From the NCBI GenBank assembly GCA_035048485.1, contig CM068589.1:6504224-6568223 (forward strand): a stretch of DNA of 64,000 nt. Reading direction: 5' to 3'. Positions within the stretch are counted from its first letter, which is position 1. Every line of letters starts with the position of its first letter. Below the pieces are notes generated by a model. It worked only from the letters and a program-made list of their open reading frames with translations, did no database searches and was not told the origin of the DNA. The translations under genes were made by a program, and so were the position numbers. Below, piece after piece: positions 1-11,185 of the stretch. Origin of the DNA: Pteria penguin (lineage: Eukaryota > Mollusca > Bivalvia > Pterioida > Pteriidae).

Positions 1-32
1 AAATAATTGTGTTCCACTGTTTAGTCATATAC

Positions 33-350
33 CTCCGGTTACGGTTAAGAAAGTCGTTCCACTTGTTGCGGTTCCCACTGGGTTAGAAGCCGAACATCGA
101 TAATATCCCTGATCGCTATTGAGCACACCGCCGATGGTCAGAGAAGGTGAACCAGGGGTACCGCCTGTGTATCGACTCGTACTGTTTATTAAAACCAAAT
201 TGGGATTTGGGTTGTTCGCAGTAGAGGAGTAGAACCAGCGAACTTGATCCACCGCTGGTACAGGAGTGTTGGTAATATTACACGGTATAACGATGGTAGA
301 GGTTTGTAGGGCGGAATACGAAGAACTTGGAATAGAGACGACCGGCACAT
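33..350 (-). CDS. Ig34 exon, Ig-like domain (single exon)
   Basis: This is the last domain in the window and, at 318 bp (106 codons), the longest exon. The acceptor is ttgcag and the donor is ggag|gtatat; both borders are phase 1. The Ig core is visible: Cys near residue 24, Trp near 39, and D-Q-G-Y-Y-R-C with the second Cys near 86. The extra length lies in the C-C' region after W-F-Y, which is rich in Asn and Pro. The family motif reads RYTGG then SPSLTI. Two sequons (NIT, NST) fit an extracellular domain. The gene must continue beyond the left edge because the donor is intact and no stop codon lies in frame before it. Confidence 0.9.
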
Positions 351-924
351 CTGCAATTACACACAATTTACAGCAATTAAACTTGCTTTCTGTCATAGAA
401 CTTGTCAACAAAGTTATCAGAACATATCACCTATATTTGACATTTCTAGTCTGCCATGAGTAAACATCTTAAATTTACATGTGTAAGTTACTGAATCAAT
501 AATTAAAAGTGCAAAATTCAATATTAATGTCAATGCAGCGACGGAATTTTTCATCTCAGCGGTAGATATAGACTTAATGTTTCAAATTTGGTTTCTAGAG
601 GTAGACCATCTCAAACAATTCAACCTCAAATTCTACCTATGTTCATAAATCATCTCCCTACATTACAGAACACTTGCTAAATTCAATTAACGTAACAAAG
701 ATCTTTGAATTATTGTAATACATACTAAATAATATTTACAATGAAAGTATGTACCCTATAGTGTCCTATCCACGTTAATTGAATTTCTCTAACAATTATT
801 CAAGACAGTTTTCTACTGTTAGCTTGGCTGAATTTAGACTTTTCTCAAAGATAGAGATATTAATCTTAAAACAAGTATATTACATTATAAACCTCTTCAT
901 TTTTTTATTTACATGCAAACATCT

Positions 925-970
925 ACTGTGACAGTGGGATTTGAACCCAGTACCTCTTAGCCAAAAAATA
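925..970 (-). repeat. tRNA-like SINE remnant (possible)
   Basis: The plus strand reads ggatttgaacccagtacc; on the minus strand this is an internal pol III box B-like string (GGGTTCAAATCC), followed outward by a short tRNA-like stretch. No full element is recognisable around it. It is probably an old SINE head. Confidence 0.35.
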
Positions 971-1194
971 GAGTACAGATGTGTACAGAAGTTATTGTAT
1001 ATACAGTCTATAGAAATGTCATAAAACTTCTGTTTAATATGATAACTATTCTTTATGGTCTAAACATTAAGTTCATCGGTATACTTGTATTGCTACAAAA
1101 CAAATCTGAGGGAAGCTGAGTATGAACTTCATGCTAAAATAGTTAACACCAGAAAAGGTAAAGAAAACCTTTGGCAATGGTAGCCATAAAAGCA

Positions 1195-1345
1195 ATTCAC
1201 ACTAGAGGTAAAACTTTAAAAGGTATTTATACTAGCGATAAAGCAATTTATGCTAGCAATAAAGAAATTTATGCTAGCTATTAAAGACTTCATGCTAGCA
1301 ATGAAGAAATTATTGCTAGCGAATGATGGAATTTATATTAGCAGT
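1195..1345. repeat. Degenerate short tandem repeat (about 25 bp)
   Basis: Variants of atgctagcaataaagaaatt recur about six times with substitutions and small indels. The repeat lies inside the intron between Ig33 and Ig34. Confidence 0.6.
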
Positions 1346-1628
1346 AAAGGATTAGCATTACAGGATCGAATGAATACTTGAGGTAAATGGTACATATATA
1401 TACACTACAAGTAAAATCACTAATAGTGGTTAAAGCACAAGCCTAGTCCATGTAGTTAAAGGCTCACATATTGTTAGTAATATCCTACTTGTGTTAGTCA
1501 TGTAACATACAAGGAGCTAGCACTAGCAGTCTAGCAGGTTATACAAGCTCCTCTTGATACAAGACTTATGTTCATGTTATTATCAATGCACCCTTTTTCC
1601 TGTTAGTATAAACTGGATAATCATGTAC

Positions 1629-1750
1629 CTTGTCTACCATCTATCTAGTGGGAAATAAAATCCAAGTACAATCATACAATGCTGGTGTTGTGATCCCACA
1701 GGAGATGGTCACACTCTCATCTCCATAAACACTATTTCTCTGTATAGGTT
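1629..1750 (-). pseudogene. Decayed first-half Ig exon (pseudoexon)
   Basis: The minus strand reads an Ig N-terminal half: Y-G-D-E-S-V-T-I-S-C, eleven residues, then T-W-I-L-F-P, followed immediately by an in-frame TAG. It aligns with the first halves of the split domains Ig30 and Ig32 (S-V-T/L-x-G-x-S-x-T-I-P-C ... Y-W-V-F-D-P-S-G). An AG (ataaaag) precedes it and a GT follows it (acaag|gtacat), but the enclosed 122 bp is 44 bp shorter than the intact 166 bp halves. No matching second half was found between here and Ig34. I read it as a remnant of a third copy of the split domain. It could instead be a chance reading frame, but agreement at Cys, Trp and the following F-P makes that less likely. 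Confidence 0.6.
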
Positions 1751-3254
1751 CTTTTATATTAAAATTTTCAATTTCAGTGGTAGGGTGTGTCCACAGACAC
1801 AAGCATGAACAATAAATATTGGAGACTGCTTTATCAAAAGAATTACAAAGAAACATGGGAAACTGTGTTGTCTGTTTAAGCAGTTGTAGGCAATCGTTTC
1901 CATAGTTGCTTTAGATTTTGCATTATATTTTGAGTATTACAATTAATATGTCACTGTCCGTCTTCAGTCACATGTGATTAGTGACAATAACAAGACTTTC
2001 AAACTTGTAACTCAAAACTTAGAAAGAGTGTATATTGGAAAATTTCTTTTGCATTAATGCATTTTTTATATGATTTGAATTTTATATGTTTTGTAAGGAC
2101 TTAAACAATTTAAAGCAATAAAATTTGAAAAGTGAATTTTAACTTATTCATTCTGACTGTCCTATATGTTCTCAAATCATATTTTACTGTTTCAATTAGT
2201 TTTATGTCATTATTTGTAAAGGTAATACTAAATCATGAAAGGTCATTCAAGGTCGATATGTAGGGATTTAGATGTCAAATGAGGTTAAGTCATGATCTTA
2301 AACTAACTGTTCTCCATACCATCAAGGATATAGGTCAGACATCTCTTAGACTGCCTAACTACCAAACACAATAGTGCATAGCAGCGGGTTAGAATTTACG
2401 TTATGCCACAGTTTAGAATTTACACTATGCCACAATGTATCAAAAACTCTCAAAATGAAATAATGGCATAAAAACTTTCTTCATTACTCAGTATCACATA
2501 ATCTGAACTCAACATTGGAGCATTGGAGACAGATTACTGCTCACGTTAACATCTTAGATGTAACTAATTAGGCCTCCAAGCCTTGTCGAGCTCAAAACAC
2601 TATCGGTGTACGGTCAGTGAAATTAACATTGCCTGCAAACTCTCCTTTTAGGATTAATTTCATAATTAATTCTATGAAATTACTGGTGCGTATGAAATTA
2701 ATTTCAGTTTTACAGAGCAATTGTCAGGTAAAGCTGCATTGAATTATATGTATATATTATATACATATTAAGTGGGGGGGGGGGGTGGTTTAAACTATCA
2801 TTTTAACATTAAAGTAAATTCTTACAGTATTTGCTAGAATTTGAAAACCAAATACCAGAGTAGCTGACAAAGTGGCTGAGCATTTGCAAGATTTAATTTG
2901 AATATTAAGGGCAGATGAACTTTAAATAATACCTATATCTAGTAAAAAAGAATTACAATCCATGTAGCATTATAATATAAAAGTTGAAAGGAAACTTCAC
3001 ATACCAATCTAGTGATTTGTTTAGTTGTCACAAGCATTATTTGTATTTCTGTTTAAATACTATTAGAAGAAAACAGATACCTTCAAGCATTAAACTTATT
3101 TAAGAGCAAAGGATAAATTCCTTTTCTCTTCTAAACACCATGTTTTATTCTGTTTTAGACATTAACATTTTTGCCAATATATATTTGTGTGTAAGTGCTT
3201 ACCCCACAGAACACCACTGTTATATTTAAAGCCGTTGAGTGCAAGCGTACTTAC

Positions 3255-3566
3255 TTCCAGTGATGTTCAGCATCACATCCGAACTAGATCCCGTTCCAAC
3301 CAAGTTAGTGGCAGTGCACGTGTATGTACCCTTGTCGGAATCTTGTAAGGTAAAAATTGTCAGAGAAGACGTGGCCAAATTACCACCAGAATATTTTTGA
3401 GAATTTGTTGAGGAATTAATTGTCTGTGAACTGCCACTGGGAGGTTGGAAAATCCATGAGACGGATAAAACTGCTGGCGTCGCCGTGGAAACAGTACAAC
3501 CGAGGGTGATATTTGAATTTTTGAGGACGGAGTGTGAGGTTTGACTAACGGTGACGTTAGGCTGAT
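3255..3566 (-). CDS. Ig33 exon, Ig-like domain (single exon, no internal Met)
   Basis: This 312 bp exon (104 codons) is easy to miss because it has no ATG-led frame covering it. The acceptor is tttttag|atcagc and the donor is ggaa|gtaagt, both phase 1. It starts Q-P-N-V-T-V and carries the first Cys in ITLGC, Trp in VSWIF, the family motif KYSGG, D-K-G-T-Y-T-C for the second Cys, and LNITG at the end. After the Trp it keeps a Pro/Ser/Gly run (QPPSGSS) like the split domains Ig30 and Ig32 (FDPSGSGS), so it may be an unsplit relative of them. It has several sequons (NVT, NIT, NSS). Confidence 0.9.
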
Positions 3567-6369
3567 CTAAAAAGTACAGCAGTTAAAGCATGCATATATA
3601 TGACAAGGAAAGAGAACACTGTAGGATTTACCACCTTAACCATTTATATTTTAACACCTGGGAATGGAGCTGAATATCAAATTCTGATATCCTTAAACAT
3701 GTTCTATCCAATTTCTGTCCTGCCTCTGAATCTATAATCAGTTAATGAGAGCATCATAAAATCCAATTAAAGCTTTATAGCTGCAATTTAATATTTCTAA
3801 AAATATATCTGAGGCCATTTTAAATGAATTTGTGATTTATATACATAAGCATATTTTTTCAGATGATTAAGGTGGTAATCCCTTTTTCAGGTCAATATTT
3901 CTGTTGGATTAATATGACTAAGAGGGTGGATGGATATATAAAGACTCTAAATATACAGTTCAACTCTCACAGTACTGAAGTATTTACAAAGTGTATAACA
4001 AGTGACAAATATACTGTTCAACTCTCTCAGTAGATATTCATACCATGATCTAAGGGTCAAATATTTCTCAGAAGTAAGTCCCCAAAATCTGAGATTAAAT
4101 TAAATTGATTTTTCTTTGAAAGGAGTATATTTGAAGTAGTTATGCCAAAAAATGTCCTTTCGTTGTTTTCAGAAATTAAAATACAATTAGTCAACATAAG
4201 ACACATTTAGATATCCATTTTCTTACGGTCAGTGACCTAAGTGTGACCTCTGATACCTCATACTATAAGAGAAATTCTACATTACTCCCATCATGGTGCA
4301 TATAAGTGTGACCTCTGATACCTCATACTATAAGAGTAATTCTACATTACTCCCACCATGGTGCATATAAGTGTGACCTCTGATACCTCATACTATAAGA
4401 GTAATTCTACATTACTCCCACCATGGTGCATATAAGTGTGACCTCTGATACCTCATACTATAAGAGTAATTCTACATTACTCCCACCATGGTGCATATAA
4501 GTGTGACCTCTGATACCTCATACTATAAGAGTAATTCTACATTACTCCCACCATGGTGCATATAAGTGTGACCTCTGATACCTCATACTATAAGAGTAAT
4601 TCTACATTACTCCCACCATGGTGCATATAAGTGTGACCTCTGATACCTCATACTATAAGAGTAATTCTACATTACTCCCACCATGGTGCATATAAGTGTG
4701 ACCTCTGATACCTCATACTATAAGAGTAATTCTACATTACTCCCACCATGGTGCATATAAGTGTGACCTCTGATACCTCATACTATAAGAGTAATTCTAC
4801 ATTACTCCCATCATGGTGCATATAAGTGTGACCTCTGATACCTCATACTATAAGAGTAATTCTACATTACTCCCACCATGGTGCATATAAGTGTGACCTC
4901 TGATACCTCATACTATAAGAGTAATTCTACATTACTCCCACCATGGTGCATATAAGAATCCTAAGAATACTTCACAGAATTACTCTTTACATTACATATG
5001 AGAGTTAGACTATATAACTGGTAACACCCTCTGCAAAAAAGCTTGAAAAATATTCTCTAAATCTGACTCATTTTTATTCTAAAATTTTAAGATAATAATT
5101 CAAACGAAAGCAATAATAAAATGGAGAAAGCTGATCTCTTCAAATGACTTTGAGCAAACAATAATCTTCTACAATTTATGTGCCAATGCAAAATATATAC
5201 TGCTCTGCAGGTGACACAATTCAGTGTTGAATGATTAAGCATAAAGTTAGATTTAAAAAAAAAAAAAGTCTAGCACATTTCTGTAAATTATTTCATTTAT
5301 TTAATTTAAATATCAAATTTGGAAAATATTATAATATTGCAATTGATAATTAAATTAGTTTTGTTGCAATGTAACATTCATTTTTTAATAATAATAATTT
5401 TTAATTCTTTTACTCTAAAAAGGAAAAATTGTGAGAAAAATTGTAATCTATGAATTCAGATTTCTATAATATCTTTAGTAAGAACAGTTCTATTAATGTG
5501 TTAGAAAAGGGAATATTCCCTATAGCTATATTCTAAAAATGTTCCACATAAAGCTAAATTTTGTTCATACAGGTATTGCAAAAGATGATAAATTTCAACA
5601 GTATTCTAAAAATATCTCAAAACAGAAGAGTTAAATGTATTTTGTGGAATTTTATATTGATAAAACTCTATTCTGTAAACTTTTAAGAGGCACAATGCAC
5701 TATGAAATGAATATCAACAAATTATGATGATCATTTCCAAGAAATTCAGACAGGTGAAAATATATTCTGAATGATTAAAAAGGACAATTTATGCTATGAA
5801 ATTTCCACAAATGTACTCTGTAATTTACCTAAAAAATCATATAGTACAATTATTATTTAAATGAACTGAAAAGAAGATCATATTATTTATATTAGTGCCT
5901 TCAACCCAGCTCATACACCCAACTTGTACCATGCAAAATTCCACGTGAGTTAAATTCACTCAATTTGAAATATTAATTTCTTATACTTTACATCTGCAAG
6001 GTTTTTATTTTCCAAAGAAATTTCTAACTCTGTATGTCACTTTTTTTAGTTTTGTGTCATAAGTAGAATCAGATGGTTTTTTATTAAAAAGAAATCAGAA
6101 ATATGAAATACAGAAACTGATAATCTACTCTTAAACATTAATACTGTCTTCAGAAATTCTTTGCCCCACTGAAATTACATGTTTAACTAAGACACAATAA
6201 GTCACAATCCTAGCAAATCAATTTTCTCCATTCAAATTCATCAAAAATTTCAACCAATCAAATTCCCAATTCAAATTTTCTCAAAATTATCTTTGCCACA
6301 AGTTGCAGCCATTGCCAATCAATGAAAATCGCAAGCACAGCAGCACCACCCAAAAAGCAATTCACTTAC
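3567..6369 (-). other. Intron between Ig32 and Ig33
   Basis: This 2,803 bp phase-1 intron is dominated by the 65 bp minisatellite at 4239-4956. The remaining sequence is AT-rich and I recognise nothing else in it. Confidence 0.75.
4239..4956. repeat. 65 bp minisatellite, 11 copies
   Basis: The unit begins aagtgtgacctctgatacct and ends ccatggtgcatat. Eleven copies in exact 65 bp register span 718 bp. Copies are almost identical, differing at a few sites (caccatgg or catcatgg; agagaaat or agagtaat). Such uniformity suggests recent expansion or gene conversion. Confidence 0.95.
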
Positions 6370-6509
6370 TTCCTGTCACGGCTAATGAAGCAGCATCCGA
6401 GCTTTGACCGACTTGATTAATGGCAGTGCAAGTGTAAGTACCGACGTCACCGCTGTTGGTGTTGCTAATGGTAAGACTTGGGTTATTGGTGCTGGTACCC
6501 ACAGTGTAC
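6370..6509 (-). CDS. Ig32 exon b, C-terminal half of split Ig domain
   Basis: This 140 bp exon has acceptor ttgccaccag|gtacac and donor ggaa|gtaagt. It enters in phase 2 and exits in phase 1. It completes an Arg codon started by exon 8211-8376 and reads Y-T-V-G-T-S-T-N-N-P-S-L-T-I, then D-V-G-T-Y-T-C-T-A-I-N for the second Cys, ending LAVTG. The usual SGG is replaced by TVG. It pairs with the 166 bp half to make 306 bp, exactly a whole-domain length. The same split, at the same codon, is seen in Ig30. Confidence 0.9.
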
Positions 6510-6565
6510 CTGGTGGCAAAATGTAGGAAAAAGTAAATAATTGTCAATTATAAGCATTCTCTCAT

Positions 6566-6725
6566 TATAATTTATAAACAAGTGGTCAATATTTCTTCAT
6601 AGTTATCCGTTTCTCTTGACAAGTCCAGAGAGACGCTGTTTTATATATAATTTATAAACAAGTGCTCAATATTTCTTCATGGTCATCCATATCTCTTGAC
6701 AAGTCCAGAAAGACGCTGTTTTATG
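6566..6725. repeat. 80 bp tandem duplication (two copies)
   Basis: A block beginning tataatttataaacaagtg and ending agacgctgttttat occurs twice in direct succession with a handful of substitutions. Confidence 0.85.
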
Positions 6726-6949
6726 TATAATGTCATTATTTTCCACCACATCAGCATTAATTCAGCTACATAATGGTGGTCACAGTGGTAGCCATAGTGG
6801 TAACCATGGCAATAGCTAACATTGTCTGGTAGAGGTAACCAGAGAAACTGGAGCTGACCAATGACCTACTCCAGGTGACTGTCTGACCTGATGTCGATGA
6901 CACTGATAATGAATTGTATGTGTTATATATTATAATTGAATTCATTGAA

Positions 6950-7212
6950 TATCATTTTACGTCACTCCACATTTGTCTCACATTATATGGTGACGACATC
7001 TGCCTGATGCAATGCATACAAATTTAGACTTTTGCAACAGACCCATCTGAAGCAGTGAGGAATCATTTACGTGCCATGCCTACCGCAAAGGAGACTTTGG
7101 TTTTTACTGTCTCAAACAAAGACAGAACACTGGTGTGCCCAGGACGGGAGTCAATCCTGGTACCTCTCGATCACGAGTTGAGCACCTTATCCACTGAGCC
7201 ACGCCGGTTTAT
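6950..7212 (-). mobile_element. tRNA-derived SINE, copy A (diverged)
   Basis: On the minus strand a degraded tRNA-like head at the high end (cgtggctcagtggataagg, box A-like, then a decayed box B) leads into a body shared with copies at 31686-31966 and 61217-61517: the strings tttttactgtctca, cagaacac, gcagtgagg and ggtgac.gcatctgcctgatgc on the plus strand. The low end has a decayed ATTG-type tail. Many substitutions make it the oldest-looking of the three. SINEs have no coding capacity; the open frame here is incidental. Confidence 0.8.
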
Positions 7213-7350
7213 CACATATTACAAAGTTACTCCTTTATCTGCATACAGAGTATAACATTCCACCTTTTAAGCTGCTATGACATCACCATCTATTCTGCTC
7301 TATATACATGGCGAGTAAAAATCACTGGAATTGTATGCAGTAAAAGATCG

Positions 7351-8019
7351 AGCTTCATTCTAATACATAATGGGCGTTATTCTAAGATATAATGGGCTGC
7401 ATTCGGATATATAATGGGCTGCATTTGGATATATAATGGGCTGCATTCTGATATCTAATGGGCTGCATTCTGAGATATAATAGGCTTCATTCTAAGATAT
7501 AATAGGCTTCATTCTGAGCTATAATGGGCTGCATTCTGAGCTATAATGGGCTGAGCTATAATGGGCTGCATTCTGAGCTATAATGGGCTGCATTCTGAAA
7601 TATAATGGGCTTCATTCCAAGCTATAATGGGCTTCATTCTGATATATAATGGGCTTCATTTTAAGATATAATGGGCTTAATTCCAAGATACAAAGGGTTT
7701 CATCCTAAGATGTAACGATGGGTTTCATTCTAAGATAAAATGGGTTTCATTCTAGTATTTAATTGGCTTCATCCTAAGATGTAATGATGGGTTTCATTCT
7801 AAGATATAATGGGCTCCATTCTAAGATAAAATGGGCTTCATTCTATGATATAATGGGCTCCATTCTAAGATAAAATGGGCTTCATTCTATGATATAATGG
7901 GCTCCATTCTAAGATATAATGGGCTTCATCCTAAGATGTAATGAGCTTCATCCCAAGATGTAATGGGCTTTATTTTGAGATAAAATGGGCTCCATTCTAA
8001 GATATAATGAGCTTCATTC
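7351..8019. repeat. Degenerate minisatellite, about 22-25 bp unit
   Basis: Variants of attctaagatataatgggct repeat roughly 28 times with frequent substitutions and length changes. The array lies in the intron that splits Ig32 and ends about 190 bp before the donor of the upstream half exon. Confidence 0.9.
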
Positions 8020-8210
8020 ATGTATTCAATCTATACGGCTGTGAACTAGAGATGTCATAAGTTTTCTTTTTCGTCACAATAACTGCTGGAGTTGGTATTT
8101 CCCCCCACATCCAAAATATACCCAGATAGATACAAAATAAAACACATGATGTCAGACATGAAGAATGGTTAAATATCACAGTACTGTTTTAATTGTGCTG
8201 CATCATTTAC

Positions 8211-8376
8211 CTTCCTTGAGAACTTGTAATTTGTATGTTGCTTCCACTTCCACTGGGATCAAACACCCAATACAGAGATGTGGTAGCTGGACTCGCTGTG
8301 ACAACACACGGAATGGTGATAGAATCCCCGGTCAACACACTGTATGATGACAAAGCAATATCCACTGAGGGGACAG
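8211..8376 (-). CDS. Ig32 exon a, N-terminal half of split Ig domain
   Basis: This 166 bp exon has acceptor ctttttag|ctgtcc (phase 1) and donor gaag|gtaaat (phase 2). It reads V-P-S-V-D-I to start, ITIPC for the first Cys, LYWVFDPSGSGSN around the core Trp, and stops in a split Arg codon at S-Q-G-R. It is continued by 6370-6509. The half-exon is strongly similar to 16419-16584 (Ig30), including the FDPSGSGSN loop, and more distantly to the decayed copy near 1.7 kb. Confidence 0.92.
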
Positions 8377-9330
8377 CTAAAAAGAAACAAATGAAATTCA
8401 ATTTTCAGGAGAGAAAACAAAAAAAAACAAAAAAAGGAATCATATTTTATAAAGGGATAGCTTTAAATCATCAAATATTATTCATAAGAAATCCTTAATA
8501 GTAAACCAAAATATTTTCTTAAATAAACTTAAGGTATATTTAGAAACAAAATTTTATCTGTATTATTATATATTTCCTAGTATTTTTTCTTCAGTATTTA
8601 TCAAAGCATTTGAAAAAATAATACACAGACATTAATTTCTCTACGGTATTAAAATATGAATATCAATTAATCTGTTAACTACTGTATAATCAGATATTTT
8701 GAAGAAGACAATGGAGTATTTTTGTGTTGTTCTATACTCTTTTTTTGGTGTGAAAACCTCCATTTCACTCTGCAATTGTGAAAAAGGCTCTTAAGGTAAA
8801 ACATGAAAGTGATCAGAAATCACAGTATTATCAGATGTTAATTCATTAATATCAAACAAGGATGAGTTGAAATGAGTGACAGATCATGAATCTAATGAAA
8901 TATGCTACTTGAGCTACAAAAACAAAACTTCCAACATATGTGCCAAAAAAATCAATGCTCCTGGTTGCAATAATCACGGTCTACATATTAACACAAAATT
9001 CCTGAAAATGAATTGGACATTCTGACAGAGCTAAATCTGATCACTCCTTTACAAAAAATATCTTTTTATAATAGTTAATACCATCTTCATAATTATAATA
9101 ATTTAAAAGTAAACAGACAAAGTGGCAACATATGGCAGGAAATGCAGTAGATCATGTTAAAATGAAATGGTCTCTTAATGGCAAAAAATTAATTCATAAT
9201 GCTTAACAGCAATATACACTAATGCTTTCTCAGTAAAAGCTCGCGATCAAATTCAAATACACCAAACTATTTATTTTTGAGACAGGCAAACAATATGAAA
9301 AGATTAAACAATAAAACTTAAAACTTAAAA

Positions 9331-10054
9331 CAAGCATTCTACAGTTTATATGGCAGACCGTCACAGAAAGGGACAAGCACAGATACAAGCATTCTACAGT
9401 TTATATGGCAGACTGTCACAGAAAGGGACAAGCACAGATACAAGCATTCTACAGTATATATGGCAGACTGTCACAGAAAGGGACAAGCACAGATACAAGC
9501 ATTCTACAGTCTATATGGCAGACTGTCACAGAATGGGACAAGCACAGATACAAGCATTCTACAGTATATATGGCAGACTGTCACAGAAAGGGACAAGCAC
9601 AGATACAAGCATTCTACAGTATATATGGCAGACTGTCACACAAAGGGACAAGCACAGATACAAGCATTCTACAGTTACTGTATATATGGCAGACTGTCAC
9701 AGAAAGGGACAAGCAGAGATACAAGCATTCTACAGTTTATATGGCAGACTGTCACAGAAAGGGACAAGCATAGATACAAGCATTCTACAGTATATATGGC
9801 AGACTGTCACAGAAAGGGACAAGCACAGATACAAGCATTCTACAGTATATATGGCAGACTGTCACAGAAAGGAACAAGCACAGATACAAGCATTCTACAG
9901 TTACTGTATATATGGCAGACTGTCACAGAAAGGGACAAGCAGAGATACAAGCATTCTACAGTTTATATGGCAGACTGTCACAGAAAGGGACAAGCATAGA
10001 TACAAGCATTCTACAGTATACATGGCAGACTGTCACAGAAAGGGACAAGCACAG
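9331..10054. repeat. 55 bp minisatellite, 13 copies, open in all three plus frames
   Basis: The unit contains acaagcattctacag, tatatggcagactgtcac and agaaagggacaagcac. Thirteen copies are seen; two carry a 6 bp insertion (cagttactgtat). Because 55 is not a multiple of three and the unit lacks stops on the plus strand, all three plus frames stay open for hundreds of bases with the same peptide repeat in different phase. That is a property of the repeat, not evidence of a gene. Confidence 0.95.
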
Positions 10055-10142
10055 TTTGTGTCATTCAGAGTTAGGATATCATTCCTGAAAACGATTTATA
10101 GTTAACTCCAAAAAAAGGGAGCATCAAACCTAACAGCAATAT

Positions 10143-10360
10143 AACAATCCAGTATGGGGCATTGAGCCTGCTGGTGTTTTATTGTTAACAATCTGGTATG
10201 GGACATTGAGTCTGTAGGTATTTCGTTGTTAACAATCCAGTATGGGGCACTGAATCTGCAGGCATTTCATTGTTAACAATTCAGTACAGACATTGAGCCT
10301 GCAGGCATTTTACTGATAACAATCCAGTATGGACATTGAGCCTGCAGGCATTTTGTTGTT
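10143..10360. repeat. 44 bp minisatellite, about 5 copies
   Basis: The unit begins aacaatccagtatgg, continues cattgagcctgcaggcattt and ends ttgtt. Five imperfect copies are seen. Confidence 0.85.
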
Positions 10361-10879
10361 AACATCCTAGCAAAGGGACATCAAAGTTTAAAGAATTTCA
10401 AAGTTCACAATCTCTTGTGTAAATTTTTCAGGATGGTGAATTAGCAAATAATTTATAGTTTTAACATTCAAGTCCAGTGTATCAAACCATAATGCAAGTG
10501 ATGAACTCTTTAATATGGTGCTTTATTATTGTATGCACCTTATAGTGCATGCTCTGACAATGGACCTCATACTTGCACGCAACTTGCAGTGCATGCTCTG
10601 ATATGGGACCTCATACTTGCAAGCAATATACAGTAACTGAACACTTTGACAAGGGACGTACACAACCTGCACTTATAATGTCATGATGACATCTTACAAA
10701 TTATCGTTACCTCCAAAAAAACATTAGTTTACGACACATCAACTTTGTTACATAAACATCAACACAACTTAATCAATACTTAAATACATAATTCACTTAA
10801 TAACCACATGGACAAATATCAATTAAACCACGCCATAACAGACCAAACACCAAGCACAGGTTTCCACAGTAACACTTAC

Positions 10880-11185
10880 ATCCATTCACAGCAAAATTTA
10901 TTTCGCCACTCTGTCCAGTTCCAGCAAGATTGATAGCAACACAGACATACAACCCTGCATCATCAAAATCTATACTTTTGATTTCTAGCGACGGATACGA
11001 AATATTCATCCCACCATATTTGGAGGCGTTTGTCGCAGGATAGATAAAGGTGCTGCCGCCACCGCCCGTTTTTTGCCAGTAAACACTTGTCGGGGCTGGT
11101 AAGCCAGTAACATTGCACTGGAGTGTCACGTCAGTGCCATACATGGCAGATTGAAAGTTACGGAAGACTGTTACCGTAGGTGGGC
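10880..11185 (-). CDS. Ig31 exon, Ig-like domain (single exon)
   Basis: This 306 bp exon has acceptor tacctctag|gcccac and donor ggat|gtaagt, both phase 1. The Ig core is clear: VTLQC, SVYWQK, D-D-A-G-L-Y-V-C-V-A-I-N. The family motif is changed to KYGGM then YPSLEI. It ends V-N-G rather than L-D-V-x-G. Three sequons (NVT, NAS, NIS) are present. Its closest relative in the window is Ig29 (PTVTVF start, VYWQK, D-F/N-D-D). Both sit immediately upstream of a split domain, showing a duplicated two-domain module. Confidence 0.93.

Larger units (their letters stand above)
351..3254 (-). other. Intron between Ig33 and Ig34
   Basis: This 2,904 bp phase-1 intron holds the pseudoexon at 1629-1750, a degenerate short repeat near 1.2 kb, a possible SINE scrap near 0.94 kb and a poly-G tract near 2.78 kb. 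The rest is AT-rich with nothing recognised. Confidence 0.75.
6510..8210 (-). other. Intron inside the Ig32 domain
   Basis: This 1,701 bp phase-2 intron interrupts the Ig fold between the C and D strands. It contains an 80 bp duplication, a SINE and a degenerate 23 bp array, listed separately. Confidence 0.8.
8377..10879 (-). other. Intron between Ig31 and Ig32
   Basis: This 2,503 bp phase-1 intron holds two tandem arrays (9331-10054 and 10143-10360). A shorter two-copy repeat near 10.5-10.62 kb contains the string gtgcatgctctga twice. The rest is AT-rich with nothing recognised. Confidence 0.75.

Noticed and set aside
9350..10105. Long plus-strand open frames of 251, 179 and 122 codons
   Set aside because: They lie wholly in a 55 bp tandem array; all three frames give the same repeated peptide, which is expected from a stop-free unit.
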